Of a stretch of DNA of 64,000 nucleotides, positions 49,019 to 57,798 are shown in pieces. Origin of the DNA: Streptomyces sp. NRRL B-24484 (GTDB lineage Bacteria > Actinomycetota > Actinomycetes > Streptomycetales > Streptomycetaceae); contig NZ_JOAI01000007.1 of the NCBI RefSeq assembly GCF_000717715.1, positions 62,001 to 126,000 on the forward strand, in the 5' to 3' direction. Position numbers and translations under genes: made by a program. Position 1 is the stretch's first letter. Every line of letters begins with the position of its first letter. The notes below the pieces were generated by a model, which was given only the letters and a program-made list of their open reading frames with translations, was not told the DNA's origin and did not search any database.

Positions 49019-49666
49019 TCATCCCTCCAGATCGAGAACGAGTTTGGTGACGGCGAACGCCTCGGCGTAGCGCGCGTGGCATTCGATGCCGCGGATCCGG
49101 GCCAGCCCGAAGAAGGCCTCCGGGTCGTACCAGGGCCGGTGCCGTTGCGAGGGGTACTGCTCCTGCAACAGCCGCACCTTCTCCTCGGCGATCGCCGGGG
49201 ACAGCGGCTGGTACGCCGTGGGACGGCCGAGGTCGCCGTCCCACTTGACGATCTCGTAGCCGAGCACGAGGTGGTCGCGGAACGCGGTGGTCACCAGCTG
49301 CGCCAGTCCGCGGTGGTCCTGGTGCGCGTCCTCGGTGCGCGGTGCGAGGACCAGGTCCGGCTCGGTCCGCCGGCGCAGCTCCTCGACCGAGGCCTTCGCC
49401 TCGTCCCAGTGCGCGGGCAGCCGGCCGTCCGGCAGCTTGAGCACGGTCAGGCGCAGGTCGGCGTCCGGACAGAAGGCGGCGAGCGCGTCCCGCTCCTCCA
49501 GCTCCCGCTCGCCGCCGCCACCGGAGAGCACCAGCGCGTCGACCCTGAGGCCCGGGCGCGCGAGGCACATCGTCAGCAGCGTGCCGCCGGCGCCGATGGC
49601 GATGTCGTCGCAGTGCGCCCCCAACGCGACGATCCGCTGCGGGCGCCCGGCGCCCAGCCGGATCAC
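49019..49666 (-). CDS. PIG-L family deacetylase
   Basis: 215 residues from GTG 49666, overlapping the cytidylyltransferase stop by GTGA, with GAGGA upstream. The PIG-L/LmbE signature is IVALGAHCDDIAIGAGGTLL (AHPDD motif with Cys for Pro), and EDAHQDHRGLAQLV holds the second metal-binding His pair. Members remove N-acetyl groups from GlcNAc-type sugars, including GlcNAc-PI and mycothiol intermediates. Here it probably deacetylates an amino sugar, either nucleotide-linked or lipid-linked. Confidence 0.88.
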   Translation of the reverse strand: MIRLGAGRPQRIVALGAHCDDIAIGAGGTLLTMCLARPGLRVDALVLSGGGGERELEERDALAAFCPDADLRLTVLKLPDGRLPAHWDEAKASVEELRRRTEPDLVLAPRTEDAHQDHRGLAQLVTTAFRDHLVLGYEIVKWDGDLGRPTAYQPLSPAIAEEKVRLLQEQYPSQRHRPWYDPEAFFGLARIRGIECHARYAEAFAVTKLVLDLEG

Positions 49667-50487
49667 CCGGTCCTCGCCACGAGGCCGTCGTCGCTGCCGG
49701 CCGCGCCCGCGCCGTCCCGTTCCCAGACGGCCCACGGGCGGTCGCCCCGGGCGTAGGCGTCGTCGAGCGCGGCCCGTTCCTTCACGGTGTCGGTCGGCTT
49801 CCAGAAGCCGCGGTGCCGGTGCGCCACCAGCCGGCCGTGCTTGGCCAGTCCGGCGCACCCGTCGGCGACCAGGTCGCCGTCCTTGGGGATGTGGTCGAAG
49901 ACCTCCTGGCGGAGCACGAAGTAGCCGCCGTTCTCCCACAGCGGCAGCTCGCTCACCGCGGTGATGCCCCCGACCATGCCGTCCTCGCCCAGGTCCACGC
50001 AGTGGAAGGAGGACTGCGGCGGCACCACCATCATCGACGCACCGGCGTCGCGCCGGGCGAACGCGTCGATCATCGCCGGCAGCGGGGCGTCGGTGAGCAC
50101 GTCGGCGTAGTTGGCGAGGAACATCTCGTCGCCGTCCAGGTGGTGGCGCACCCGGCGCAGCCGCTCCCCGATCGGCGACTCGATGCCGGTCTGCGCGAAC
50201 GTGATCGTCCAGGAGGCGATGTCGGTGGACAGCAGCTCGGTCCGTCCGCCCCGCAGCACGAAGTCGTTGGAGGTCGTCTCCTCGTAGTTGAGGAAGAAGT
50301 CCTTGATGTGGTGGGCCCCGTACCCGAGGCACAGGATGAACTCGGTGTGCCCGAAGTACGCGTAGTAGCGCATCACGTGCCAGATCAGCGGCCGCGGCCC
50401 GACCATCGCCATCGGCTTGGGCACGTCGTCGGAGGCTCCGCTGCGCATCCGCAGCCCGTAACCCCCGCAGAACAGGACGACCTTCAC
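49663..50487 (-). CDS. rfbF: Glucose-1-phosphate cytidylyltransferase (RfbF-like)
   Basis: 274 residues from GTG 50487, overlapping the methyltransferase stop by GTGA. The nucleotidyltransferase signature is VVLFCGGYGLRMRSGASDDVPKPMAMVGPRPLIWHVMRYYA, followed by FILCLGYGAHHIKDFFLNYEE, ANYADVLTDAPLP, and GFWKPTDTVKERAALDDAYARG (the FW.PTDT.KE region typical of RfbF). It makes CDP-glucose, the precursor of 3,6-dideoxyhexoses and related branched sugars. A CDP-glucose 4,6-dehydratase is not seen in the window and should lie elsewhere. Confidence 0.92.
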   Translation of the reverse strand: MKVVLFCGGYGLRMRSGASDDVPKPMAMVGPRPLIWHVMRYYAYFGHTEFILCLGYGAHHIKDFFLNYEETTSNDFVLRGGRTELLSTDIASWTITFAQTGIESPIGERLRRVRHHLDGDEMFLANYADVLTDAPLPAMIDAFARRDAGASMMVVPPQSSFHCVDLGEDGMVGGITAVSELPLWENGGYFVLRQEVFDHIPKDGDLVADGCAGLAKHGRLVAHRHRGFWKPTDTVKERAALDDAYARGDRPWAVWERDGAGAAGSDDGLVARTG

Positions 50488-51719
50488 GGCTTGACCTCGA
50501 CAATGCTGAGTTCCGGAACGGGGAAGACCAGCCGGCCGCCCCAGGCGTGCACGAAGGACAACTGCTCGACCAGCTCGTCCCGCAGGTTCCACGGGAGGAC
50601 GAGGACGTAGTCCGGCCGGTCGGTGGCGATCTGCTCGGGCGGCAGGATCGGGATGCGGGTGCCCGGGGTGAACCTGCCGTGCTTGTAGGGGTTCCGGTCG
50701 ACCGTGTACGGGAGCAGGTCGGGCCGGATGCCGCAGTGGTTGAGCAGGGTGTTGCCCTTGCCCGGGGCGCCGTAGCCGACGACCGTCTCGCCGCGCTCGG
50801 CCGCCTCGACGAGGAAGCGCAGGAGGTCCCGGCGCACCTTCGCCACCCGGGCGGAGAACTCGGTGTACCCGGACAGCTCCTGCAGCCCGGCGGCCTTCTC
50901 CCGGTCCAGCACCTCGGCCACCCGCCGGGTCGGCTCGCCGGCCGCCCCGGCGGGCCGGGCCCACAGCCGGATCGAGCCGCCGTGCGTGGGCAGCAGTTCG
51001 ACGTCCACGAGCGCGAGTCCGCCGCTCTCCAGCGCCCGGGCCGCGGACGCGACCGTGTAGTACTGGAAGTGCTCGTGGTAGATCGTGTCGTACTGGTTCT
51101 CCTCGATCAGGGTCAGCAGGTGCTGCACCTCGATCGAGACCCAGCCGTCGTCGGCCACCAGGGCGCGCAGCCCCCGGGTGAATCCGACCACGTCGGGGAT
51201 GTGCGCGTACACGTTGTTGGCGACGACCAGGTCCGCCGGGCCGTGCTCGGCGCGGACGGCCGCTCCGCTGGCCGGGTCCAGGAACTCCGTCAGCGTGGGG
51301 ACGCCCGCCTCCCGCGCCGCGGCGCCGACGTTCACCGACGGTTCGATGCCGAGGCAGCGGATGCCCCGGTCCACCACGTGCCGCAGCAGGTAGCCGTCGT
51401 TGCTCGCGACCTCGACCACGAAGGACTCGGGGCCGAGACCCAGCCGCGGCACGGCCTCGGCGACGAAGGTGCGCGCGTGCTCCACCCAGGAGGTCGAGTA
51501 CGAGGAGAAGTACGCGTACTGCGTGAAGGTCTCCTCCGGCGTGATCAGCGGAGGGATCTGCGCGAGCCAGCAGTCGGTGCAGACCCGCAGATGCAGCGGG
51601 TACGTCGGTTCCGGCCGGTCCAGTTCGTCCGCGGCGAGGAAGCTCTCGCACGGCGGGGTCGCCCCCAGGTCGACGACGCTCCCCAGCGCCGTCGAGCCGC
51701 AGAGTCGGCATCGTGTCAT
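50484..51719 (-). CDS. Sugar C-methyltransferase (NovU/TylC3-type, SAM-dependent)
   Basis: 411 residues from ATG 51719, the A following directly on the TAG of the GT4 gene. The N-terminal zinc-binding part reads CRLCGSTALGSVVDLG and VCTDCWLAQ, then TQYAYFSSYSTSWVEHA. The SAM fold has VVEVASNDGYLLRHVVDRG, VANNVYAHIPDV and EVQHLLTLIEENQYDTIYHEHFQYYT with the conserved HEH. The C-terminal domain contains VVGYGAPGKGNTLLN. These are the hallmarks of enzymes that C-methylate keto sugars at C3 or C5. It sits next to RfbF, so the product may be a branched CDP-sugar. Confidence 0.93.
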   Translation of the reverse strand: MTRCRLCGSTALGSVVDLGATPPCESFLAADELDRPEPTYPLHLRVCTDCWLAQIPPLITPEETFTQYAYFSSYSTSWVEHARTFVAEAVPRLGLGPESFVVEVASNDGYLLRHVVDRGIRCLGIEPSVNVGAAAREAGVPTLTEFLDPASGAAVRAEHGPADLVVANNVYAHIPDVVGFTRGLRALVADDGWVSIEVQHLLTLIEENQYDTIYHEHFQYYTVASAARALESGGLALVDVELLPTHGGSIRLWARPAGAAGEPTRRVAEVLDREKAAGLQELSGYTEFSARVAKVRRDLLRFLVEAAERGETVVGYGAPGKGNTLLNHCGIRPDLLPYTVDRNPYKHGRFTPGTRIPILPPEQIATDRPDYVLVLPWNLRDELVEQLSFVHAWGGRLVFPVPELSIVEVKP

Positions 51720-52991
51720 CTAGTGCCCCCATTCCCGCCCGCGCGGGGTGCCCCGCCGCGAGCCAGCGTTTCCGTTCCCTGCCGGCGGCGCGCCGTTCGC
51801 GCCGCCCGACCGCCCCGCGACGGCGGTGCGGTACTCCTCCTCCAGGCGCTCCAGCCCGACGGCCGGACTGAAGGCCTGGTCGTAGCGGTGCCGGGCCCTC
51901 TGGCCCATCTCCCGGTTGCCGGCCGGATCGGCCGTGATCCGGCGCAGGCAGGACGCGAGCGAGGCCGCGTCGCCGGGCCTGTGCAACAGCCCGGTCACCC
52001 CGTCCTGCACGAGCTCGACGAAGGCGCCGTGACCGGCGGCGACGGCCGGGACCCCGGCCGCCATCGCCTCCACGACCACCAGGCCGAACGCCTCCAGCCA
52101 GGTCGAGGGGGCCACCACGGCGACCGACCGGGCGACGGCCTCCCGGCACCGGGCCCGGTCGTACAGGCCGACGTACCGCACGTCGTCCCGGCCGGCCGCC
52201 CAGGCGGCCACCTCCCGCTCCAGCGGCCCCGTGCCGGCGACCACCAGCGGCACGCCCACCCCGCCGTCCGCGGCGAGCTCGTCCCACGCTGCCATCAGCA
52301 GCCGCACGCCCTTGGCCTCCGCGAGTCGGCCGAGGTAGAGCAGGTGCTCACCGGCGCCCGATCGGCAGGCACCCGGGTCGGGCACGAAGTTGTGCTTCAC
52401 CGCCAGCCGTTCGGCCGGCAGGCCGGCCCGCGCCAGGAGGTCGCGCTGCGCCGCGGAGATGCAGAGGAACCGCTCCACGCCGGACCACCACCGCCGCCGG
52501 TTGACCGCCAGGCTGACCGCGAGCGGCACCGTCGCCAGCCGGGAGTTCCGGTAGCAGCCGTGCCGGACGGCAGGCAGCGGCGTGGCCCCGACGCACTCGG
52601 TGCACGGCCGGCCGTCCCGCTGCAGCGTGCCCGGCGGGCAGACCTGCGTGTAGTTGTGCAGCGTGGCGACGGCGGGCACACCGGTGTCGGCGCAGGCGGC
52701 CAGCACCGCGGGCGACAGCAGCGGGAAGACGTTGTGGACGTGCACCACGTCCGGCCGGTCGGCGCGGAGTCGGGCGGCGAGCTCCGCGCGGACCGCCGGG
52801 TTCCACGGCACCAGCAGCGGCACCGCCACCTTGCCCGGCAGGGACCGGGCGGCGATGTCGTCGCTGCGCCGTTCGAACACCTCGACCCGGTGGCCGGCCT
52901 CGCGCAGCAGCTCCACCTCCTGGTCGACGACCTTGTTCTCCCCGCTCGGCTGCGCCGAGGCGTAGCGGTTGTGCACCACGAGGACGTGCAT
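51720..52991 (-). CDS. Family 4 glycosyltransferase
   Basis: 423 residues from ATG 52991, 1 nt after the polymerase stop. GT-B fold: MHVLVVHNRYASAQPSGENKVVDQEVELL, VVHVHNVFPLLSPAVLAAC, ATLHNYTQVCP, and the C-terminal donor domain LLYLGRLAEAKGVRLLMAAW, VAGTGPLEREV, PSTWLEAFGLVVVEAMAAGVPAVAAG with the EX7E motif. A cysteine-rich insert (PPGTLQRDGRPCTECVG, HGCYRNSR) is common in this subfamily. It probably builds the repeat unit with the GT2. The tail is Gly/Arg/Asn-rich. Confidence 0.92.
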   Translation of the reverse strand: MHVLVVHNRYASAQPSGENKVVDQEVELLREAGHRVEVFERRSDDIAARSLPGKVAVPLLVPWNPAVRAELAARLRADRPDVVHVHNVFPLLSPAVLAACADTGVPAVATLHNYTQVCPPGTLQRDGRPCTECVGATPLPAVRHGCYRNSRLATVPLAVSLAVNRRRWWSGVERFLCISAAQRDLLARAGLPAERLAVKHNFVPDPGACRSGAGEHLLYLGRLAEAKGVRLLMAAWDELAADGGVGVPLVVAGTGPLEREVAAWAAGRDDVRYVGLYDRARCREAVARSVAVVAPSTWLEAFGLVVVEAMAAGVPAVAAGHGAFVELVQDGVTGLLHRPGDAASLASCLRRITADPAGNREMGQRARHRYDQAFSPAVGLERLEEEYRTAVAGRSGGANGAPPAGNGNAGSRRGTPRGREWGH

Positions 52992-52992
52992 G

Positions 52993-54297
52993 TCAGATGA
53001 GCTCCGTTCGCTGGGCCCGGGGCGCGGTGCGCTGCCGGGGGACAGCAGGCGTCGGAAGGGCGGCGGGCACGGCCGGTGCCGCCAGCAGTGAGACGGCCAC
53101 GGTCAGGTGCAGCAGGTACGGCGAGGCGTCGCCCAGCCCGGCCTCGGTGTACGAGGCGATCGCGCAGTAGCTGATCAGGAAGATCGCGGCGGCCCGCTCC
53201 GGCGACGGCGGCCGCAGCAGCGCCGCGCCACCCAGTACGACGAAGACCGCCGCCACCACGGCGACCCCGGCCAGGCCCTGTTCGTTGTAGACGGCCAGCC
53301 AGCTGTTGTCGATCGGCAGCCCGCCGAAGGACTTGTCGCCCAGCCCCATCCCGAACACCTGCTCCGTGGTCGTCCGGGGCGCCGCCAGCAGGGCGTCCCA
53401 GACCTTGGCCCGGCCGGTCAGGTTGGAGAAGTTCTCCTGGCTCTGGCCGCGCAGGAACCAGGCCTGGAGCAGCGAGCTCAGGCCCACCCCGACCACGGTG
53501 GCCAGCAGCACCGCCCAGCCGAACAGCCGGCGGGCGGCGGCGCTGGTCATGACGAGCGAGCCGATCGCCAGCGCCAGGCCGACGATCAGGCCCAGGGTGG
53601 CCGTCCGGGTGTGGGTCAGCGCGAGCAGGACGAACGAGGGCACGATGATCGTCGCCGCGCTCGCCCCGCTGGTCCGGCGGTCCAGCAGGAGCAGCACGGT
53701 GAGCCCGATGATCACCGCGGCGTACTGTCCGATCTGCGGCGGGGTGAGCGGCCACAGCGCGCCGACCAGCCGTCCGCCGTAGAGGTCGGGCATGGCCGCG
53801 CCCGGTGAGGCGACCAGTCCGGCGGCCACCGACACGAGCACCGCGAAGTACATCCGGATGTGGAACCGGACGAACGTCGGGCTGCCGTCCCACCAGCGGC
53901 TGAGCAGCCACAGCGTGCTGACGAAGAGTGTCAGCCGGAAGCAGCGGAACAGCGCGCCGAACCCCGACTCCAGGTTCGCGCTGGAGATCACGCTCAGCAC
54001 CAGCAGCAGGGTGAGCAGGAACAGGAAGCCGCCGGCCCGGATGCGCAGCCGGAGGTTGAGGACGAGCGCCAGCGCGAACGCGGTGACCAGCGCGCCCATG
54101 GTGGCCATCTGGATGAGGGAGCGGGGGAGCGGGACGATGGTCCGCGCCCCGGCGGAGCCGAGCGTGTTGAGGATCAGCAGCCCCCAGATCAGCTCGACGG
54201 TCCTCGGCGGGCCGGCGGGGCGCGCCCCGGCGCCGGGCCGCGTGCCCGCGGTGTCCGGTCCGTGCGGTGTCCCGTCGTGCGTCAGGTCGCGTCCCAT
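52993..54297 (-). CDS. O-antigen ligase/polymerase-like (Wzy) membrane protein
   Basis: 434 residues from ATG 54297 (GTG 54306 is an alternative overlapping the upstream stop). About 11-12 hydrophobic segments, for example IQMATMGALVTAFALALVLNL, GGFLFLLTLLLVLSVIS, AAVIIGLTVLLLLDRR, LALTHTRTATLGLIVGLALAIGSLV and GLAGVAVVAAVFVVLGGAALL. SNLTGRAKVWDALLA and the GLGDKSFGG...DNSWLAVYNEQG region resemble the large periplasmic loop of WaaL/Wzy proteins. It would polymerise or ligate the repeat units outside the membrane. Confidence 0.85.
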   Translation of the reverse strand: MGRDLTHDGTPHGPDTAGTRPGAGARPAGPPRTVELIWGLLILNTLGSAGARTIVPLPRSLIQMATMGALVTAFALALVLNLRLRIRAGGFLFLLTLLLVLSVISSANLESGFGALFRCFRLTLFVSTLWLLSRWWDGSPTFVRFHIRMYFAVLVSVAAGLVASPGAAMPDLYGGRLVGALWPLTPPQIGQYAAVIIGLTVLLLLDRRTSGASAATIIVPSFVLLALTHTRTATLGLIVGLALAIGSLVMTSAAARRLFGWAVLLATVVGVGLSSLLQAWFLRGQSQENFSNLTGRAKVWDALLAAPRTTTEQVFGMGLGDKSFGGLPIDNSWLAVYNEQGLAGVAVVAAVFVVLGGAALLRPPSPERAAAIFLISYCAIASYTEAGLGDASPYLLHLTVAVSLLAAPAVPAALPTPAVPRQRTAPRAQRTELI

Positions 54298-54298
54298 C

Positions 54299-55825
54299 TC
54301 AGCCACCGGCCCGCGGCTGGAGGGTGCTGCCCGCGTCCTGCCGGTACGGCGCGCCCTGCCACTGCCCGAAGTCGAGCGTCCGGCTGGGGTCGTGGGCGAC
54401 GAAGCTCCACGGTCCGACGTAGGTGTTGTCGTGCCAGCGGTTCTGCTGCTCGCCGGTGATCGCCTCGGCCACCGGTTCGCCCTTGTACGGCGACCAGTCC
54501 GGATAGGTGCCGTAGTTCGCCAGCACCGCCATCCGGCCGCACTTCGTCGTGCAGCCGACGACGGACGGGTTCAGCGTGAAGCGGTTGTCGTGGACGTCCA
54601 CCCGCTGGGTCTTCCACCGGCAGTCCGAGTAGAGCGGTGCGGTGGCGATCGCCGGCCGGGCACAGCTGCCGGTGTTCTTCACCAGCAGCGTGCAGTCACC
54701 GGACGAGGTGTTGGCCGGGCTGTTGCAGAACCGGTCGGCGTTCTCCCACAGGGTGATCCCGGACCAGTTGTCCTCCAGCACGTTCCGGTCGATCTCGATC
54801 TTGTCGGTGCGGGCCGGGATCCGTGGTTCGCCGCCGGACTCGGACAGGTAGACGGTCGGATAGGGGAAGTTGTCGCCGCGGTCGGCGGACCGGCGGCCCT
54901 CGACCCAGTTGTTGTGCCGGATCGTGTTGTTCCGGACGACCGCGTTGTAGCTGGCCTCGTACACCAGCGCGGCACCGTCGTTGGCCTCCAGCACGTTGTC
55001 CTCGATGCGGAAGTCGTTGTTGTTGGTGTCCGCCCACAAGCCGGCTCCGCGGTTGTCGTGCACCCAGTTGCCGCGGACGTCGGCGCCGTCGACGGCCCAG
55101 AACTTGATTCCCCCGGTGCAGCCGCAGCCCGGCTGCCGCCGCTCCCAGTCGTCCGTGTTGTTGCCCACGACCTCGTTGCCCTCGACCAGCAGGCCCTTGA
55201 TGGCGCCGCCGGACTTGTAGGCGTTCATTCCGTACTGTCCGTTGTCGCGCAGGCAGCTGGCGCGGACCTGCTGGTGGGCACCGGCCATCAGCCCGGCGCC
55301 GGAGTTGTGCTGGATCGTCGCGTGCTCGATCACCCACCCGTCGGCCATGTCGTGGTTGACCACGCCCTCGTCGTGCGGGGCGACGAAACCCTGCACGGTC
55401 AGGTAGCGGACGGTCACGCCGGGGGCGGTGCCGCTGAACGCGTAGTTGTTGGTCCTCCGGCCGTCGAGCACCGCGCCCGGCGCGCCGAGATAGGTGTCCC
55501 CCTCCTTGGTCACGACCTGGGCGTAGCGGTCCGGTTCGAGCGTGTGCGTGCCCGGGAGCAGCCAGAACGTGGTGTGCGGGGGGTTGCTCCTGGTCTTCGC
55601 GGCCAGATCACCGACCACCGCGGGGTCGACCGTCACCGCGCCCGCCGGCGGGCTCGCCGGCCCGGTCGGGGGTTCGGCGCAGACCCGGGCCACGGCCACG
55701 GCCACGGGCCCGGACGGCGTGGCGGTCGCCCTCGCCGGGGCGTCCGGCGTGCTCGTGCAGCCGGTCGTCACCAGCAGGGCCAGCGTCAGCGCCGGCGCCG
55801 CCCGGCGCCACCTCGTGATCCCCAC
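54299..55825 (-). CDS. Right-handed beta-helix lipoprotein
   Basis: 508 residues from GTG 55825, with a G-rich ribosome site. The signal peptide ends LLVTTGC with the lipidated Cys. An unstructured Pro-rich region precedes a parallel beta-helix (about 75-400) with coil repeats such as GVTVRYLTVQGFVAPHDEG, GWVIEHATIQHNSGAGLMAG, FRIEDNVLEANDGAALVYE and AVVRNNTIRHNNWVEG. This architecture is that of pectate-lyase-like carbohydrate-active enzymes and polysaccharide epimerases. A role in modifying or cleaving the polymer made here is likely. Catalytic residues cannot be assigned. Confidence 0.85.
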   Translation of the reverse strand: MGITRWRRAAPALTLALLVTTGCTSTPDAPARATATPSGPVAVAVARVCAEPPTGPASPPAGAVTVDPAVVGDLAAKTRSNPPHTTFWLLPGTHTLEPDRYAQVVTKEGDTYLGAPGAVLDGRRTNNYAFSGTAPGVTVRYLTVQGFVAPHDEGVVNHDMADGWVIEHATIQHNSGAGLMAGAHQQVRASCLRDNGQYGMNAYKSGGAIKGLLVEGNEVVGNNTDDWERRQPGCGCTGGIKFWAVDGADVRGNWVHDNRGAGLWADTNNNDFRIEDNVLEANDGAALVYEASYNAVVRNNTIRHNNWVEGRRSADRGDNFPYPTVYLSESGGEPRIPARTDKIEIDRNVLEDNWSGITLWENADRFCNSPANTSSGDCTLLVKNTGSCARPAIATAPLYSDCRWKTQRVDVHDNRFTLNPSVVGCTTKCGRMAVLANYGTYPDWSPYKGEPVAEAITGEQQNRWHDNTYVGPWSFVAHDPSRTLDFGQWQGAPYRQDAGSTLQPRAGG

Positions 55826-55833
55826 CCGCCCCC

Positions 55834-57798
55834 CTAGCCCCGGAACCTGAGTACGGTGGTCAACTCCTGCGCGCCGCCGGCGAAGCCGGTACCGACCAGC
55901 GTGGTGGCGGGTTCCTTGCGGCCGAAGCCGGCGGAGTACCAGCCCAGTGGCGGGTCGCTCTCGCCGCGGTGCGCCGACCAGACCAGGCCCCCGGGCAGGT
56001 CGAGCACCGCGGAGCGGTCCGCGTCGTCCCGGGTCCAGGTGAGCGCGGCCCGGTTCCCCGTCAGGTCCGCGGTGACCGCCGGGCCGAGGTGGAACGCCAG
56101 GCGCACGGCCCGGCGCGGTCCGCGCAGCTCGTCGACGATCCGCAGTTCCCGGGTCGCGGCGGTCAGCTCCACCCGGCGGCGGTGCACCGACGGCCGGTAG
56201 CCGTCGTGCTCGGCACTCCAGCGGGCCACGCCCTCCTCGGAGGTGTCCGCGACCAGGACGCGGCTGCGGGCGTGCCGGGTCCACAGGAACGGGCCGCCGG
56301 AGACGGACTGGTCGCCGCCGTCCACCTGCAGGGTGTTGTGGCCGGGCGTCGAGCGGAAGTACTGCCGCCACTCGGGCTGCCCGTGGTAGCAGAACGTCCC
56401 CGGGTCGGCGAGCACGTCGACCCCGTCGTGCCGGACCTCCACGGACAGCGCGTCCGCGTGGGCGTGCGCGGCGATGGACAGGAACCCGTGCGGACCGCCG
56501 TCGCAGCGGCACCAGATCTCCTCGGGACCGCGCAGGACGGTCAGGCCCGCGTCGGCGAAGTGGGCCGGCCGGTCGGCCGGACGGGTCACGCCGCCCTCGT
56601 CGGCGCCGGCGTTCCGCGCGTACGGCCGGACGAGCGCGGCCAGCAGCGGGGTGCGCACATCGGTGCCGGTCACCACCGGCCACCAGGGGAGCCGGCCGAA
56701 CACGGCGTCGCCGGTGGCCAGCAGCGAGCCCCAGCGGTCGGTGCCCGCGCCGTCCAGGACCAGACCGTGCCCGTCGTCCGCGTCGCCCTGGCGCGGGGGC
56801 CGCAACCGGTTGTCGACGACGGCTGCGAGGGCGTCGGTCATCCGCAGCAGTACGAGCCGGACGGACGCGGGGACCGGCACGGCCGCGGCGTCCGCCTCGG
56901 CCACCGCCGCCAGGCCGAGCTCCAGGACGAGCCCGTGGTACTCGGTGGCCAGCTCGCGGTTGAGGCCGGAGGGGAAGGTGTTGGCGCGCAGGTGCCGCTC
57001 CAGCGACCGCAGTGCGGCGGACCGCCAACGCGTCGAGGAGGGGAACCACCCGAACGCGCAGGCCGCGGCGAACTGCCCGGCCGCCTCGGCGACGACGTGG
57101 TTGTTCGCCGACGACCCCCGGCTGGGGAAGGCGGCCAACCAGCGCTGGTGGTGCCAGATCTGATGCAGCGCCACCGGGTTTTCCTCGAACAGCCCGGTCG
57201 CGCCCGGCCAGCCGTCGAGCAGCCGGCGCACCCACACCCAGGACAGCAACCGGATGCCCAGCTCGATGCCGCTGATCCAGTGCACGCCGCGCAGCGGCGG
57301 GTTGGCCGCCCACCACGACCGCAGGTGCTCGGCCACGCGTTCGGCGTACCGCTCGTTCCCGGTGACCGCGTAGGCGGCGGCGAGCACGGTCAGGTACTGG
57401 TGCCGGGACAGTTCCCAGATCTGCTTGATGTCCCCGACCGCGTCCTCGCTCCGGTACGGCACGTCGAAGGCGTAGCCGGCCGGCGCCCGCCGCCCGGTCC
57501 TCGGGTCGCGCCACCAGTCGGGGGCGGCCAGGTCGTCCCGGACCTCCCCGAAGAACTCCGCGTGACCGTCCATCAACCGGTCCGCCTCGGCGACGAGGCG
57601 CTTCGCGGCGTCCGGCGGCACCGCGGCGACCGTCCCGGCGGGCAGCACGGCGGTGAACCGGGCGTCCGTCACGGGCGGGCAGTCCGGCACCGCCGACCGC
57701 CACCGCCGCCTGCGCACGGCGTCGCCCACCCGGCCGCCGACCTCCTGCGGTCCCATCCGGGACAGCCGCCGCAGGTACCAGCCCGGGCCCATGGTCAT
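55834..57798 (-). CDS. Heparinase II/III-family protein
   Basis: 654 residues from ATG 57798, overlapping the oxidoreductase stop by ATGA. The N-terminal (alpha/alpha) toroid has YRSEDAVGDIKQIWELSRHQYLTVLAAAYAVTGNERYAE, LRSWWAANPPLRGVHWISGIELGIRLLSWVWV and SRGSSANNHVVAEAAG. The C-terminal beta-sandwich includes HGFLSIAAHAHADALSVEVRHDGVDVLADPGTFCYHG and VDGGDQSVSGGPFLW. The HAHAD motif is the family's conserved site. No signal peptide, so intracellular; such genes regularly accompany the fused oxidoreductase in uronate-polysaccharide loci. Lyase activity is uncertain. Confidence 0.9.
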   Translation of the reverse strand: MTMGPGWYLRRLSRMGPQEVGGRVGDAVRRRRWRSAVPDCPPVTDARFTAVLPAGTVAAVPPDAAKRLVAEADRLMDGHAEFFGEVRDDLAAPDWWRDPRTGRRAPAGYAFDVPYRSEDAVGDIKQIWELSRHQYLTVLAAAYAVTGNERYAERVAEHLRSWWAANPPLRGVHWISGIELGIRLLSWVWVRRLLDGWPGATGLFEENPVALHQIWHHQRWLAAFPSRGSSANNHVVAEAAGQFAAACAFGWFPSSTRWRSAALRSLERHLRANTFPSGLNRELATEYHGLVLELGLAAVAEADAAAVPVPASVRLVLLRMTDALAAVVDNRLRPPRQGDADDGHGLVLDGAGTDRWGSLLATGDAVFGRLPWWPVVTGTDVRTPLLAALVRPYARNAGADEGGVTRPADRPAHFADAGLTVLRGPEEIWCRCDGGPHGFLSIAAHAHADALSVEVRHDGVDVLADPGTFCYHGQPEWRQYFRSTPGHNTLQVDGGDQSVSGGPFLWTRHARSRVLVADTSEEGVARWSAEHDGYRPSVHRRRVELTAATRELRIVDELRGPRRAVRLAFHLGPAVTADLTGNRAALTWTRDDADRSAVLDLPGGLVWSAHRGESDPPLGWYSAGFGRKEPATTLVGTGFAGGAQELTTVLRFRG

